Assembly: GCF_003350535.1 (NCBI RefSeq)
Contig: NZ_QQBB01000002.1
Location: 554,594-618,593 of the forward strand
DNA from: Microvirga subterranea
GTDB lineage: Bacteria > Pseudomonadota > Alphaproteobacteria > Rhizobiales > Beijerinckiaceae
Reading direction: 5' to 3'
Length of the DNA: 64,000 nucleotides
Positions 8,067-18,820 of the stretch are shown in pieces. How positions within the stretch are numbered: position 1 is the first letter of the stretch; the number at the start of each line of letters is the position of its first letter. The translations under genes were made by a program, and so were the position numbers. The notes beneath the pieces were generated by a model, which had not been told where the DNA came from, did not search any database, and saw only the letters and a list, made by a program, of their open reading frames with translations.

Positions 8067-10727
8067 ATGCCCCGCTCCAACACTTCAGAACCCATGCAAT
8101 CGACACGAAAGCCTTTGTCTGCCCCGCTCTCAGGCCCTGATTCGCGTCAGGCCGACGTTCATGATCAGTCCGGTGTTCTCTCGCCCCGCCGAACGGGGGC
8201 ACCAACCGACGTGCGACCTGCAGGTTCTGCTCCGGACCAGGCGGCCAGCGCGTCGTCCAAGGATACCAAGGCCGGCCAAGGAAATGAGCCGGCCTGGTGG
8301 CAGGCCTTCGTGGTCTCCGCTGGCGTGACATCCACAAGGACACCGGAGCGCATTCTCCGGGAGCGCAGCGGGCGCTCAACGGCTCCCACTGACCGTGAGA
8401 AGGCTTCTGCGACGCCCGTGCACCCCCCGAGGCTTTCCGCTCCGTCCCCAGCGGCTCAGCGCCCGAAGCAGCCGGCTCAGGAAGAGCCGGTCGTCCGCAA
8501 CCAAATCGCGGCGCTGCGATCGGCTTACGCGACGCGAGCAGCTCATGACGCTCCCTCTCCGAACGGCGGACAAGCGCCGACGACGTCTCACGTGCCGGGT
8601 CCGGCCAAGCCGAGCGCGGAGGGTCCGAAGCCGGTGCGCGAACAGAACAGCCACGTCGAGCCGCAGAGCCCGAGTGTCGCGCAGGTCCCACTGACCGAAG
8701 TGCCGTCGCAGATGGAGGAGCTTCGGTCTGCTCCCGTTGCGATGACTTATCCGGTTTCCTTCTCGTGGTCTCTCGGAGGGTATCAGATCGAGAGCATGTC
8801 CGTCTCGGTGCAGACCGAGGCAGATCGGCAGCCCGAGTTGGCGGCAATCGAGCCCGAAAGCACGATGCCGGACGTCCAGCCGGCTTGCGTCGTTGAGCCC
8901 GAGACTGCGTCCGCTTCAGAGGATGACGGAGAGGACGTCGACCCGGGCTTTCTGGCCCTTTATGGCGAGGAATGGCCTGCCGCCCGCGCCTCAAAGGTGC
9001 GGCAGGAGGCCGATACCAGGGAGGAGGCGGTCAACCTTCCAGTTTTCATCCCGGTCGTGCCCCAGATCTTTCCGGTCGCCGCAGCAGATAATGACGATGA
9101 GGCAGTAGCCGTCGCCGCCGCTCCGGAAAAGCCGGAGTCTGTCGTCATGCCGCTTCCGGCCCCGGCGCCCGAGCGGCGGGCCGAAATGCCCGTGTCGCAC
9201 GGCCCTTATGAGTTGCCGGACATCAATTTCCTGGCGGAACCGCCGGAGCGGGACGGGCCGGCCCTGACCGAGGATATCCTTGAGGAGACGGCGGGCCGCG
9301 TGGAGAAGGTGATCCGCGACTTCGGCGTGAAGGGCGAGGTCATCCATGTTCATCCGGGCCCGGTCGTGACGCTCTATGAGCTGGAGCCGGCGCCCGGCAT
9401 CAAGTCCTCGCGCGTCGTTGCGCTCTCGGACGACATCGCCCGCTCGATGAGCGCGGTCTCGGCCCGCGTGGCGGTGATCCCGGGGCGCAACGCCATCGGC
9501 ATCGAGCTTCCCAACAAGGAGCGTGAGACCGTCTATCTGCGTGAGCTTCTTTCGAGCCCTGATTTCGAGACTTCGAAGCAGAAGCTGCCGATCTGCCTCG
9601 GCAAGACCATCGGCGGCGAGGCGGTGATCGCCGACCTCGCGCGCATGCCGCACCTGCTGGTGGCCGGCACCACCGGCTCGGGCAAGTCCGTCGCCATCAA
9701 CACCATGATCCTCTCGCTCCTCTATCGGTTCAAGCCGGAAGAGTGCCGTCTGATCATGGTGGATCCGAAGATGCTGGAGCTCTCCGTCTATGACGGCATC
9801 CCGCACCTGCTCACCCCGGTCGTCACCGACCCGAAGAAGGCGATCATCGCCTTGCGGTGGGCGGTTCGGGAGATGGAGGACCGCTACAAGAAGATGTCGA
9901 AGCTGGGGGTGCGCAACATCGACGGCTTCAACGCCCGTGTCTCGGAAGCCAAGGCGCGCGGCGAGGTGATCACCCGCACGGTGCAGACCGGCTTCGACAA
10001 GGAGACCGGCGAGGCGATCTACGAGGACGAGGTCATGGATCTCGAGCCCCTGCCCTACATCGTGGTGATCGTCGACGAGATGGCCGACCTGATGATGGTG
10101 GCCGGCAAGGACATCGAAGGCGCGATCCAGCGCCTGGCCCAGATGGCCAGAGCTGCCGGCATCCACGTGATCCTGGCGACGCAGCGCCCGTCGGTGGACG
10201 TGATCACCGGCACGATCAAGGCGAACTTCCCGACCCGGATCTCCTTCCAGGTGACGTCGAAGATCGATAGCCGCACCATTCTGGGCGAGATGGGCGCCGA
10301 GCAGCTGCTGGGCCAGGGCGACATGCTGTACATGGCGGGCGGCGGGCGCATCACCCGTGTGCACGGGCCGTTCTGCTCCGACGAGGAGGTCGAGAAGGTT
10401 GTCGCCCACCTCAAGCGCCAGGGCAAACCCGTCTACCTCGAGGCCGTCACGGCGGACGAGGATGAGGAGGAGGCCGAGATCGAAGAGACGCCGGTCTTCG
10501 ACGAGGGCGACATGGGCCTCGGCTCTGCGGATCTCTACGATCAAGCCGTTGCGATCGTCCTGCGCCACAAGAAGGCCTCGACCTCCTACATCCAGCGCCG
10601 TCTCCAGATCGGCTACAACCGCGCTGCTTCCATCATGGAGCGGATGGAGAAGGAGGGTGTCGTCGGGCCGGCCAACCATGCCGGAAAGCGGGACATCCTG
10701 ATCGGCCAGGATGGTTTCGAGGACTGA
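8067..10727 (+). CDS. FtsK/SpoIIIE DNA translocase without N-terminal membrane domain
   Basis: This 886-residue hexameric ATPase type pumps DNA at the division septum. The motor begins about residue 395. Walker A GTTGSGKS is near residue 535, followed by the [19 protein letters not shown] segment, the Walker [13 protein letters not shown], and [12 protein letters not shown]. The C-terminal winged-helix gamma domain ([21 protein letters not shown]) would read polar DNA motifs and contact XerCD. The first 380 residues are Pro/Glu/Ala-rich with no transmembrane helix, whereas canonical FtsK has four. The genome therefore probably has another, membrane-bound FtsK. A strong terminator follows. Start by first ATG in frame; Met10 is an alternative. 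Confidence 0.92.
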   Translation: MPRSNTSEPMQSTRKPLSAPLSGPDSRQADVHDQSGVLSPRRTGAPTDVRPAGSAPDQAASASSKDTKAGQGNEPAWWQAFVVSAGVTSTRTPERILRERSGRSTAPTDREKASATPVHPPRLSAPSPAAQRPKQPAQEEPVVRNQIAALRSAYATRAAHDAPSPNGGQAPTTSHVPGPAKPSAEGPKPVREQNSHVEPQSPSVAQVPLTEVPSQMEELRSAPVAMTYPVSFSWSLGGYQIESMSVSVQTEADRQPELAAIEPESTMPDVQPACVVEPETASASEDDGEDVDPGFLALYGEEWPAARASKVRQEADTREEAVNLPVFIPVVPQIFPVAAADNDDEAVAVAAAPEKPESVVMPLPAPAPERRAEMPVSHGPYELPDINFLAEPPERDGPALTEDILEETAGRVEKVIRDFGVKGEVIHVHPGPVVTLYELEPAPGIKSSRVVALSDDIARSMSAVSARVAVIPGRNAIGIELPNKERETVYLRELLSSPDFETSKQKLPICLGKTIGGEAVIADLARMPHLLVAGTTGSGKSVAINTMILSLLYRFKPEECRLIMVDPKMLELSVYDGIPHLLTPVVTDPKKAIIALRWAVREMEDRYKKMSKLGVRNIDGFNARVSEAKARGEVITRTVQTGFDKETGEAIYEDEVMDLEPLPYIVVIVDEMADLMMVAGKDIEGAIQRLAQMARAAGIHVILATQRPSVDVITGTIKANFPTRISFQVTSKIDSRTILGEMGAEQLLGQGDMLYMAGGGRITRVHGPFCSDEEVEKVVAHLKRQGKPVYLEAVTADEDEEEAEIEETPVFDEGDMGLGSADLYDQAVAIVLRHKKASTSYIQRRLQIGYNRAASIMERMEKEGVVGPANHAGKRDILIGQDGFED

Positions 10728-10743
10728 ACGAGCTGCGACACGA

Positions 10744-10786
10744 AAAGGCCCTGGCAATCGCCGATTGCCAGGGCCTTTCGCTTTTC
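10744..10786. terminator. Bidirectional Rho-independent terminator
   Basis: This is a perfect 16-bp stem (10744-10759 with 10763-10778) with a 3-base loop, followed by a T-rich run on the plus strand and preceded by an A-run that becomes a T-run on the minus strand. It separates ftsK from the convergent TauE gene. Confidence 0.9.
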
Positions 10787-10804
10787 AGGCGGATGCGGCG
10801 CGGA

Positions 10805-11668
10805 TCAGCTCAAGAGGCTGACAGCGAAGCGGGCGCAGACGATCAGGAGGAAGATGCCGAAGGCAACCTCCAGCTTACGCTTCGAAAGAGCATGGGCAAG
10901 GCGAACGCCCAACGGGGCCGTCCACGCGCTGGTCGGAACGAAGGCCACCATGCCGAGCAGCGATACGTAACCGAGCGCGAGCGGGAACTGGAGCGCCGCC
11001 ACGTCCGGATATTCTGCCGCGCGCGGCCAGCCGGCATAGATGTAGCCGATCGCACCCGGAATCGAGATCAGGATACCCAGGCCGGACGAAGTCGCGACCG
11101 CTTGGTGGATCGGGCGGTTGTAAAACGTCATGAACAGGTTGGAGAGCTGTCCTCCGCCGATTCCCATCAGGGCCGAGAGCACGCCGATGATCCAGCCGTA
11201 GATCACCATGATGGGTTTCGAAGGCATGTCGAGGCCGAAGCGCCAAGTGTCCTTGCCGAACAGGAGGCGGATCGCCGAGATGCCCGCCACCCCCACGAAG
11301 ACGGCCTTGAACAGGTCGGCCGGAGCATAGCGCGCGACGTAGCTGCCCATGATCACACCGACAATTACCGGGACGGCCCAGACCCGCAGGATCGACATGT
11401 CCACTGCGCCCTTGGCGCGGTGCGCGTTGAACGACCGGATCGATGTCGGGATGATGATCGCGAGCGAGGTGCCGACGCAGAGGGGCATCCGCACCTCCTC
11501 CGGTACCCCGACCATGCGGAAGAGTTCGTAGAGGACAGGCACGGCCAGCGCGCCGCCGCCGACGCCGAAGACACCGGCTAGAATGCCCGTGATGGCTCCC
11601 GCCACCAAGAGCGACGCGACGAGCCAGCCGAGATCGAGAAGAGGAATACCAAACATGGGCACCATCAC
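10805..11668 (-). CDS. TauE/SafE family sulfite or organic anion exporter
   Basis: This 287-residue inner membrane protein has about eight hydrophobic segments. It carries the two family repeats, each opening with a glycine-rich motif: GVFGVGGGALAVPVL near residue 32 and LMGIGGGQLSNLF near residue 165. TauE/SafE proteins move sulfite, sulfoacetate or related small anions. The substrate cannot be read from sequence. It follows the DUF1028 gene by 69 bases on the same strand, so it may be the last gene of the peptide/GGT operon. Export of sulfite from sulfur-containing peptide catabolism would be a plausible but unproven link. Confidence 0.88.
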   Translation of the reverse strand: MMVPMFGIPLLDLGWLVASLLVAGAITGILAGVFGVGGGALAVPVLYELFRMVGVPEEVRMPLCVGTSLAIIIPTSIRSFNAHRAKGAVDMSILRVWAVPVIVGVIMGSYVARYAPADLFKAVFVGVAGISAIRLLFGKDTWRFGLDMPSKPIMVIYGWIIGVLSALMGIGGGQLSNLFMTFYNRPIHQAVATSSGLGILISIPGAIGYIYAGWPRAAEYPDVAALQFPLALGYVSLLGMVAFVPTSAWTAPLGVRLAHALSKRKLEVAFGIFLLIVCARFAVSLLS

Positions 11669-11737
11669 ACGGCCACAGATGGGCCGTTTCGAATGGAAGT
11701 GCCTCCCCGCGTGCGGGAAGGGGAATCAAAACTGGCT

Positions 11738-12469
11738 CTATACGGAGATCGAGCCGATCGACTGTGCCTTCTCCTGGATCTCCCGCGCACGCTGATCGAT
11801 CCAGCTCCGGTCGGTGATGCCGCCCGGATTGGCCCTCGTCGCCATGGCTTCCATGAAGGCCAGGAAACGCTCGTGCGCGACGCCGTAGAGACGACGCAGT
11901 TCCTGCAGCGGCTCGGGATGATCGTCAACCCGAAGGTCGAGAACAGGATAGGGCTCGGTGCGCCAGATCTTGATGGCGGCGGACTGCTTGCCGCGCTTGT
12001 CCCCGCCTTCGGCCTGACCGGAATCGAGCGATGCCATGAGCCGATCGGCGAAAGGAAGGTCGGTTCGCCGCTTGAACGTGTCGAGCGTCGCCTCGATGAC
12101 GGTCGGGCCCGCCAGCATGTTTCCAGCCACGGAGACGCCTTCGTCGGTCAGGTGCCCGCACCAGTCGACGCAGTTCCGACCGGTGTGAGCCGCGGTGCGG
12201 CCTTCGCGGTCGATGACGTGAAGCTGGCGCTGGTCCTTGCCCGGGTCGCCCGCCGTGAGAACCATGACGATTTCCTCGGCGCTGCGCCCTTCGGCTAGCA
12301 GCTTGAGGCCGTCATAGCCATAAAGCGGATTGACGAGAGCCTGCGTCGCGAGGGCACCGATCTGGGCCGAACCGTAGGGGCAGAGAGCCCCTACGGCGAA
12401 GAACTTGGTGGTGACAGCAACGCCGAAGGCGCCGGTCTCCGTGTCCTTGGCGATGATCGACCAGGTCAT
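11738..12469 (-). CDS. DUF1028 (Ntn-hydrolase-like) protein
   Basis: This protein has 243 residues and starts MTWSIIAKDTETGAFGVAV, the hallmark of DUF1028, with later motifs GYDGLKLLAEGRSAEE and SVAGNMLAG. The family is structurally related to Ntn hydrolases and is often found near peptide transporters and gamma-glutamyltransferases. A peptidase or amidase role is suspected but not established. AAGGAG lies 9-10 bases before the ATG. It follows the GGT-family gene by 12 bases, which argues for work on the same imported substrate. Confidence 0.88.
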   Translation of the reverse strand: MTWSIIAKDTETGAFGVAVTTKFFAVGALCPYGSAQIGALATQALVNPLYGYDGLKLLAEGRSAEEIVMVLTAGDPGKDQRQLHVIDREGRTAAHTGRNCVDWCGHLTDEGVSVAGNMLAGPTVIEATLDTFKRRTDLPFADRLMASLDSGQAEGGDKRGKQSAAIKIWRTEPYPVLDLRVDDHPEPLQELRRLYGVAHERFLAFMEAMATRANPGGITDRSWIDQRAREIQEKAQSIGSISV

Positions 12470-12481
12470 GATGTCGTCTCC

Positions 12482-14275
12482 TTACCGGCCGACTGCATAG
12501 GCCTGCATGAGACGCGGCGTGGCGGCGCCGTGCAGAAGGCCGTCCTTGTCGCGGCTCGCGGCGACAAGGCGTCCGACCGTCCAGGCCGGCGCGACCTCCA
12601 CATCATGCCCGCGCGAACGCAGATCGTTCAGCACTCCCTCGCCGAAGGTCTCCTCTGCCATGAGATGGCCGGGCTTCTGCTCACGCGGATAGAACGATGA
12701 GGGGAAGTGCGCCGTGTGCGACATCGGGAGATCGATAGCCTCCTGAAGATTGAGGCCATGATGGGCGTGGCGGAGGAAGAGGAGGAGCTGCCACTGCTCC
12801 TGCTGGTCGCCGCCCGGAGAGCCGAACACCATGTAGGGTTCGCCGTCCTTCTCCGCGAGGGTGGGGGTGAGCGTGGTACGCGGGCGCTTGCCGGGCTCGA
12901 GGCTCGCCGGAAGGCCGGGCTCGAGCCAGAACATCTGGGCGCGCGAATTGAGCATGAAGCCGAGTTCCGGAATGACCGGCGAGGATTGCAGCCAGCCACC
13001 GGACGGCATCGCGGCGATCATGTTGCCGTGCCGGTCGACCACGTCGATATGGACGGTGTCGCCGCGCCGCGCGGAACGCATGGAGGCGAGGGTGGGTTCG
13101 CCACCCGACACCTTGCGATCGGTCGTCGAGAGCTCACGCAGGGCCTTCAAAGCGCGCTCGACTTGAAGCTCGTAGCCATCGACGCGGCCGGGGCGCAACT
13201 CGAGAGAGGCCTGATCCGTGATGAGCTTGCGGCGCTCATCATTGTAGGCGTCCGATAGCAGGGTCTCGATCGGCACCTTCACAAAGTCCGGATCGCCGTA
13301 ATAGGCCTCGCGGTCTGCGAAGGCGAGCTTCATCGCCTCGGTGACCGTGTGGATGAATTCCGCGCCCGTCGGCCCCATGGCCGCGAGGTCGAAGTCTTTG
13401 AGAAGGGCGAGGGTCTGGAGGAAGACCGGACCCTGGCCCCAAGGCCTGATCTTGTTGACGCGGAAGTTGTGATACTCGTAGGTCTGCGGGGCATCGTAGC
13501 TCGCCGACCACGCAGCCATGTCGTCGCCCGTGAGCACGCCGCGATGGCGGGCGCCGCTCTGGTCCATGGCTTCGGTTTTGCGCACGAAGGCGTCGATCGC
13601 CTCGGCCACGAACCCCCTATAGAAGGCATTCCGGGCGCCTTCGATCTGCGCCTCGCGGTTGCCGCCCTTGGCCTCGCCCTCGCGGATGATGCGCTTCCAG
13701 GTCTCGGCAAGCTGCGGGTTGCGGAAGAGCTGACGGGGCTTGGGTGCTTCGCCTTCGGGCAGATACACGGCCGCCGAGGTGACCCACTCCGTCTCGAAGA
13801 AGGTCTTCAGGTCCTTGATGGTGTTGGCGACGCGGGGCAGGAGAGGGTGGCCCTGCTCGGCATAATAGATGGCCGGCTCCAGCACGTCCCTGAGGGACAT
13901 GGTGCCGTGATCGCGCAGCAGCAGCATCCAGGCATCGAAGGCGCCGGGGATCACCGTGGCGAGCAGGCCGTTGCCCGGGATCAGAGACAGGCCTTCGCTC
14001 CTGTAGTGCTCGATCGTGGCACCCTTCGGGGCCGTGCCCTGTCCGCAGAGAACCTCCACCTTGCCGGTCTTCGAGGAGTAGAAGACCGCCGGAACCTCGC
14101 CTGAGGGACCGACGAGATGCGGCTCGACCACTTGGAGCACGAAGCCGGTCGCGACGGCAGCGTCGAAGGCGTTTCCGCCTCGCTCGAGCATTGCCATGCC
14201 GGCGGCCGAGGCGAGCCAGTGGGTCGAGGTGACGACACCGAAGGTGCCGAGGATTTCAGGCCGTGTGGTGAACAT
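12482..14275 (-). CDS. Gamma-glutamyltransferase family protein
   Basis: This 597-residue Ntn-type enzyme would hydrolyse or transfer gamma-glutamyl (or related acyl) groups. The large-subunit start FGVVTSTHWLASAAGMAMLERGGNAFDAAVA is typical. The autoprocessing nucleophile is the Thr in GDTVHIDVVDRHGN, followed by the small subunit with GYxLNSRAQMF-like and GSPGGDQQ motifs. There is no signal peptide, unlike periplasmic E. coli Ggt, so it should act in the cytoplasm on imported compounds. It stands between the permease genes and DUF1028 in one operon. Members of this branch can be cephalosporin-acylase-like, so the exact substrate is open. Confidence 0.92.
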   Translation of the reverse strand: MFTTRPEILGTFGVVTSTHWLASAAGMAMLERGGNAFDAAVATGFVLQVVEPHLVGPSGEVPAVFYSSKTGKVEVLCGQGTAPKGATIEHYRSEGLSLIPGNGLLATVIPGAFDAWMLLLRDHGTMSLRDVLEPAIYYAEQGHPLLPRVANTIKDLKTFFETEWVTSAAVYLPEGEAPKPRQLFRNPQLAETWKRIIREGEAKGGNREAQIEGARNAFYRGFVAEAIDAFVRKTEAMDQSGARHRGVLTGDDMAAWSASYDAPQTYEYHNFRVNKIRPWGQGPVFLQTLALLKDFDLAAMGPTGAEFIHTVTEAMKLAFADREAYYGDPDFVKVPIETLLSDAYNDERRKLITDQASLELRPGRVDGYELQVERALKALRELSTTDRKVSGGEPTLASMRSARRGDTVHIDVVDRHGNMIAAMPSGGWLQSSPVIPELGFMLNSRAQMFWLEPGLPASLEPGKRPRTTLTPTLAEKDGEPYMVFGSPGGDQQEQWQLLLFLRHAHHGLNLQEAIDLPMSHTAHFPSSFYPREQKPGHLMAEETFGEGVLNDLRSRGHDVEVAPAWTVGRLVAASRDKDGLLHGAATPRLMQAYAVGR

Positions 14276-14299
14276 GCGTTTCGTCCGGGGTTGAGGTTC

Positions 14300-15175
14300 T
14301 TATTGTTCGCGGGGATCGAGCGCGTCGCGCAGTCCGTCGCCGAGGAGGTTGAAGCCGAGCACGATGAGAAAGATCGCGCCGCCGGGGAAGACAGACATCC
14401 AGGGTGCCTGATCCATGAAATTCTTGGCCGTGTTGAGCATGGAGCCCCAGGAAGGGTTCGGGGGCTGCTGGCCGAGACCCAGGAAGGACAGGCTCGCTTC
14501 GGCGATGATGGCGGTTGCGATCGTCAACGTACCCTGCACCAGGATGGGAGGCAGCACGTTCGGAAGAACGTATCGCAGGAGAATCCAGAAGTCGGGCAGG
14601 CCGATGGCCCGCGCGCCTTCCACATAATCCTCCGCTTTCACGCTCAGAACCTGCCCGCGCGTGAGGCGTATGAAGATCGGCATGGCCGAGAGACCGATGG
14701 CGATCATCGCATTGGTGAGGCTGGGGCCGAGGAAGGCTGCAAGAGCGATGGCGAAGATCAGGAACGGAATCGCCAGCATGGCGTCGGTGGCGCGCGAGAT
14801 GACCGCATCGACCCATCCGCCGAAATAGCCGGACACCAAGCCGAACGGCACGCCGAGGAGGATGGCGATGGCCACGGAAACGACGCCCGCCATAATGGAG
14901 GCGCGGGCGCCCCAGAGCATGCGGGAGAACATGTCGCGGCCGAGTTCGTCCGTCCCGAACCAGAACATGGCGGAGGGCGCCTTCCGGATGCTGGTGAAGC
15001 TCGGCTTGATCGGGTCGAACGGCGCCAGATAGGGGCCGATGATGGCGGCGAGGACGAAGAACAGGACGATCACGGCCCCGACCACGGCGCTCTTGTTCTT
15101 CAGGAACTTGGAGAGGACGCGGCTGCGCTTCTTGGGCAGCGCGACCTCGTCGGCGACAGCGACGGCGGCGGTCAT
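14300..15175 (-). CDS. Peptide ABC transporter permease (DppC/OppC type)
   Basis: This protein has 291 residues. The N-terminal tail and first membrane helix are followed by the large periplasmic loop with FGTDELGRDMFSRMLWGARAS, the usual OppC signature. The EAA loop is DYVEGARAIGLPDFWILLRYVLPNVL and the C-terminus is LGDGLRDALDPR. I chose the ATG at 15175 because it overlaps the stop of the upstream permease gene (ATGA) and gives a normal family length. The open frame extends further upstream but is not homologous there. Confidence 0.93.
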   Translation of the reverse strand: MTAAVAVADEVALPKKRSRVLSKFLKNKSAVVGAVIVLFFVLAAIIGPYLAPFDPIKPSFTSIRKAPSAMFWFGTDELGRDMFSRMLWGARASIMAGVVSVAIAILLGVPFGLVSGYFGGWVDAVISRATDAMLAIPFLIFAIALAAFLGPSLTNAMIAIGLSAMPIFIRLTRGQVLSVKAEDYVEGARAIGLPDFWILLRYVLPNVLPPILVQGTLTIATAIIAEASLSFLGLGQQPPNPSWGSMLNTAKNFMDQAPWMSVFPGGAIFLIVLGFNLLGDGLRDALDPREQ

Positions 15176-16119
15176 GCGGAATGCCTCAGGCGTGGGTTGA
15201 CGACGACGTAGAGCACATCGGCGAGAAGGTTCATGATGATGAACCCGACGGCCGTGCACAGGACGACCCCCTGAACTACGGCATAGTCGCGGTTGAAGAC
15301 CGCATCGACGATCAGCTTGCCGAAGCCCGGAATGGTGAAGATCTGCTCGGTCAGAACGGCGCCGGCCAGGAGCTCGCCGAACAGGAGGGTCGAAAGGGTC
15401 ACAATCGGCATCAGCGCATTCCGAAGCGCGTGCTTCAGTATGACCTTGCGCGAAAGCAGGCCCTTGGCGCGCGCGGTGCGGATGTAGTCGGACCGCAGGA
15501 CGCCCAGCATGGCACTGCGGGTATGCCGCATCAGGCTGGCAGCCAACCCGGTGCCAAGAACGAAGGCGGGCATCAGCATGGTCTTGATGTTGAGCCACAG
15601 ATCCTCCGTCGGCGGCACGAACCCCGAGGCAGGAAGGAGCTGCCAGCGCACGGAAACCAGCATGATGAGCATGATCCCGAGCCAGAAGTTCGGGATCGAG
15701 AGACCGGAGAGCGCGATCACGTTCGCCGCGTAGTCGACGGTGGTGCCCTTTCGGACCGCCGAAATGATGCCTGCCGGGATGCCGATGGCGAGAGCGACGA
15801 TCATGGCCATGATGGCGAGCTCGATGGTCACCGGAAGCTTGCTGAGGATGAGGTCGAGAACCGGAATATCCGTGCGCAGAGAGATGCCCAGATTTCCCCG
15901 CATGGCTTCCGTGATCCAGACGAAATACTGGACCGGAATCGGATCGTTGAGGCGGTAGCGCTCCCTCAGGTACTCGAGCACCTGCGGATCGCGCTCCTCC
16001 CCGGCCATGGTGAGGACGGGATCGCCGGGCAGAAGCTTCTGCAGGGCGAAGACGAGCACCGACACGATGATCAGGGTCGGGATGGCAATCAGTATACGTC
16101 GTCCGATATAGCGAAGCAT
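15172..16119 (-). CDS. Peptide ABC transporter permease (DppB/OppB type)
   Basis: This protein has 315 residues and about six membrane helices. It starts MLRYIGRRILIAIPTL, has the loop GDPVLTMAGE, and the EAA motif DYIRTARAKGLLSRKVILKHALRNAL. It ends with VDVLY-type VLYVVVNPRLR. It pairs with the OppC-type subunit, whose start overlaps its stop by four bases. A stable hairpin sits between this gene and the binding-protein gene upstream, presumably lowering permease expression relative to the binding protein. Confidence 0.93.
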   Translation of the reverse strand: MLRYIGRRILIAIPTLIIVSVLVFALQKLLPGDPVLTMAGEERDPQVLEYLRERYRLNDPIPVQYFVWITEAMRGNLGISLRTDIPVLDLILSKLPVTIELAIMAMIVALAIGIPAGIISAVRKGTTVDYAANVIALSGLSIPNFWLGIMLIMLVSVRWQLLPASGFVPPTEDLWLNIKTMLMPAFVLGTGLAASLMRHTRSAMLGVLRSDYIRTARAKGLLSRKVILKHALRNALMPIVTLSTLLFGELLAGAVLTEQIFTIPGFGKLIVDAVFNRDYAVVQGVVLCTAVGFIIMNLLADVLYVVVNPRLRHSA

Positions 16120-16151
16120 CGGCGCAAGGGACCTGCGTCAGGAATGGTGGA

Positions 16152-16181
16152 GCGTGCCCGGCTGTTCATGGCCGGGCACGC
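16152..16181 (-). promoter_or_regulatory. Intra-operon hairpin after the binding-protein gene
   Basis: A perfect 11-bp stem (GCGTGCCCGGC 16152-16162 with 16171-16181) and an 8-base loop lie in the 75-base gap between the substrate-binding protein gene and the permease gene. Without a T-tract it is more likely a 3' stabiliser or attenuator that raises the binding-protein to permease ratio, as known for other ABC importers. Confidence 0.6.
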
Positions 16182-16194
16182 GGACTCTGGTTCA

Positions 16195-17694
16195 TCAGGA
16201 GGCGAGCTTGACGCCTTTCAGTCGGATCATGCCATCCGGGTAAGGCTTGAAGCCCTCGAGCTTCTTCGTATGGGCGAAGGGCCATGGTTGATAGTAGAGA
16301 TAGATGATCGGCAGCTCGTCCTTGAGGATCGTCTGGGCCGAATCATAGAGCTGCTTGCGCTTGGTCTCGTCATTGACGATGCGGGCTTCGTTCAGCAGGC
16401 GGTCGACCTCGGCGTTGCAGTACTTGCCGTCGTTCAGGCCGCCCTTGCAGGTGACGAACGGATGGATGTTGCCGTCGGGATCGACGCGACCGGACCATCC
16501 GATGGCGTTGACCTGGAAGTTGCCGGCCTGCGCCTCCTTCTGCATGGCGGCGAACTCGGTCGGCCGCAGCGAGATGTCGAAGCCGGCTTCGGCCGCCATC
16601 GCTTGGATGATCTCAGAGATCTGCTGGGTCGTGGTGCTGGTGCCGAAGGTGAGCTCGAACTTCACCCGGTCGACGCCAGCCTCCTTGAGCAGCTGCTTGG
16701 CCTTCTCGACGTTGCGCTTGTTGGCGGCGAACTTCTTGTCGTTGTACGGGCTGGCCTCCGGGAAGGGCTGGCCCGCCGGCGGGAAGATGCCCTGGCCGAC
16801 CACCTCGTTGATCACGTCGCGGTCGATAGCGAGCTCGAGCGCCTGTCGCACCCGCTTGTCCTGGCCAAGCGGGCTCTTGGCCTTGTCGCCGTTGTTGGTG
16901 TTGATGGTCAGGCCCTGGTAGCCGATGCCCGAGACCGGCGCGAAGGTGAGCTTCGCGTCGCTCTTGACCGCCGGAACGTCGCTCGGCGCGAGCCTTTCCA
17001 GAAGATCGAGATTGCCTGAGCGCAGGTTGGCCAGGCGGACGGTGGTGTCCGGAATCGGCTGGAAGACGATGCGGTCGAAGTTGTAGTTCTTGGCGTCCCA
17101 ATGCTCCTTGAAGCGCTCCAGAACGATGCGATCGTTCTGCACGCGCTCGACGAACTTGTAGGGACCGGAGCAGACCGGCTTTTGACCGAAATCCGCCGAA
17201 GCAAGCGCCTTGGGCGACATGATCATGCCCGCACGGTCGGAGAGCTGAGACAGGAGGGTCGCGTCAGGCCGAGAGAGGTTGATCTTCACCGTCATGTCGT
17301 CGACCACGTCGACGCTGTCGACGGAGGTCAGCTCGCTCTTGCGCAGGGAGTCCGGCAGCGTCTTGGCGCGCTCGATATTCGCTTTGACGGCCGCAGCGTC
17401 CATCTTCTCGCCGTCGTGGAAGGTCACGCCCGGTCGGAGCTTGAAGGTGAGCGCCTTGCCGTCGTCGCTCCAGCTCCACTCCGTCGCCAGTTCGGGCGTG
17501 AACTTCAGGTCGGGGGTGATGTCGACGAGCTTGTTGCACAGCGACGTGAACACGATGCGTCCGACGAACGTACGTGCGCGGTGCGGGTCGAGCACATCGG
17601 GATCTTCGTTCAGGCCGATGCGAAGGGTCTGGGCCGAAACGGCCGTGCTCATCAAGAGCCCGGCCGCAAGGGCCATCAGGGATAACTTTTTCAT
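16195..17694 (-). CDS. Peptide ABC transporter substrate-binding protein (SBP family 5)
   Basis: This protein has 499 residues. The ATG at 17694 has GGAGGAG 5 bases upstream and starts a signal peptide (MKKLSLMALAAGLLMSTAVSA-Q). The mature start TLRIGLNEDPDVLDPHRA and WSDDGKALTFKLRPGVTFHDG are SBP family 5 signatures. Such proteins capture di- or oligopeptides, or glutathione, nickel complexes and sugars. With a GGT-family enzyme and DUF1028 downstream, a gamma-glutamyl peptide or glutathione-like ligand is a reasonable guess. The longer open frame upstream of 17694 overlaps the ATPase gene and is rejected. Confidence 0.93.
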   Translation of the reverse strand: MKKLSLMALAAGLLMSTAVSAQTLRIGLNEDPDVLDPHRARTFVGRIVFTSLCNKLVDITPDLKFTPELATEWSWSDDGKALTFKLRPGVTFHDGEKMDAAAVKANIERAKTLPDSLRKSELTSVDSVDVVDDMTVKINLSRPDATLLSQLSDRAGMIMSPKALASADFGQKPVCSGPYKFVERVQNDRIVLERFKEHWDAKNYNFDRIVFQPIPDTTVRLANLRSGNLDLLERLAPSDVPAVKSDAKLTFAPVSGIGYQGLTINTNNGDKAKSPLGQDKRVRQALELAIDRDVINEVVGQGIFPPAGQPFPEASPYNDKKFAANKRNVEKAKQLLKEAGVDRVKFELTFGTSTTTQQISEIIQAMAAEAGFDISLRPTEFAAMQKEAQAGNFQVNAIGWSGRVDPDGNIHPFVTCKGGLNDGKYCNAEVDRLLNEARIVNDETKRKQLYDSAQTILKDELPIIYLYYQPWPFAHTKKLEGFKPYPDGMIRLKGVKLAS

Positions 17695-17719
17695 TGTCTC
17701 TCCTCCACTTGTCTCTGGA

Positions 17720-18819
<1,100 letters not shown>

Positions 18820-18820
<1 letters not shown>

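Noticed and set aside
8991-10757. Minus-strand open frame of nearly 600 codons opposite ftsK
   Set aside because: His/Arg/Asp-rich antisense of conserved FtsK motor codons, with no family resemblance.
15181-17019. Plus-strand open frame opposite the peptide permease and binding-protein genes
   Set aside because: It crosses two real genes and their hairpin, with a composition typical of antisense frames.
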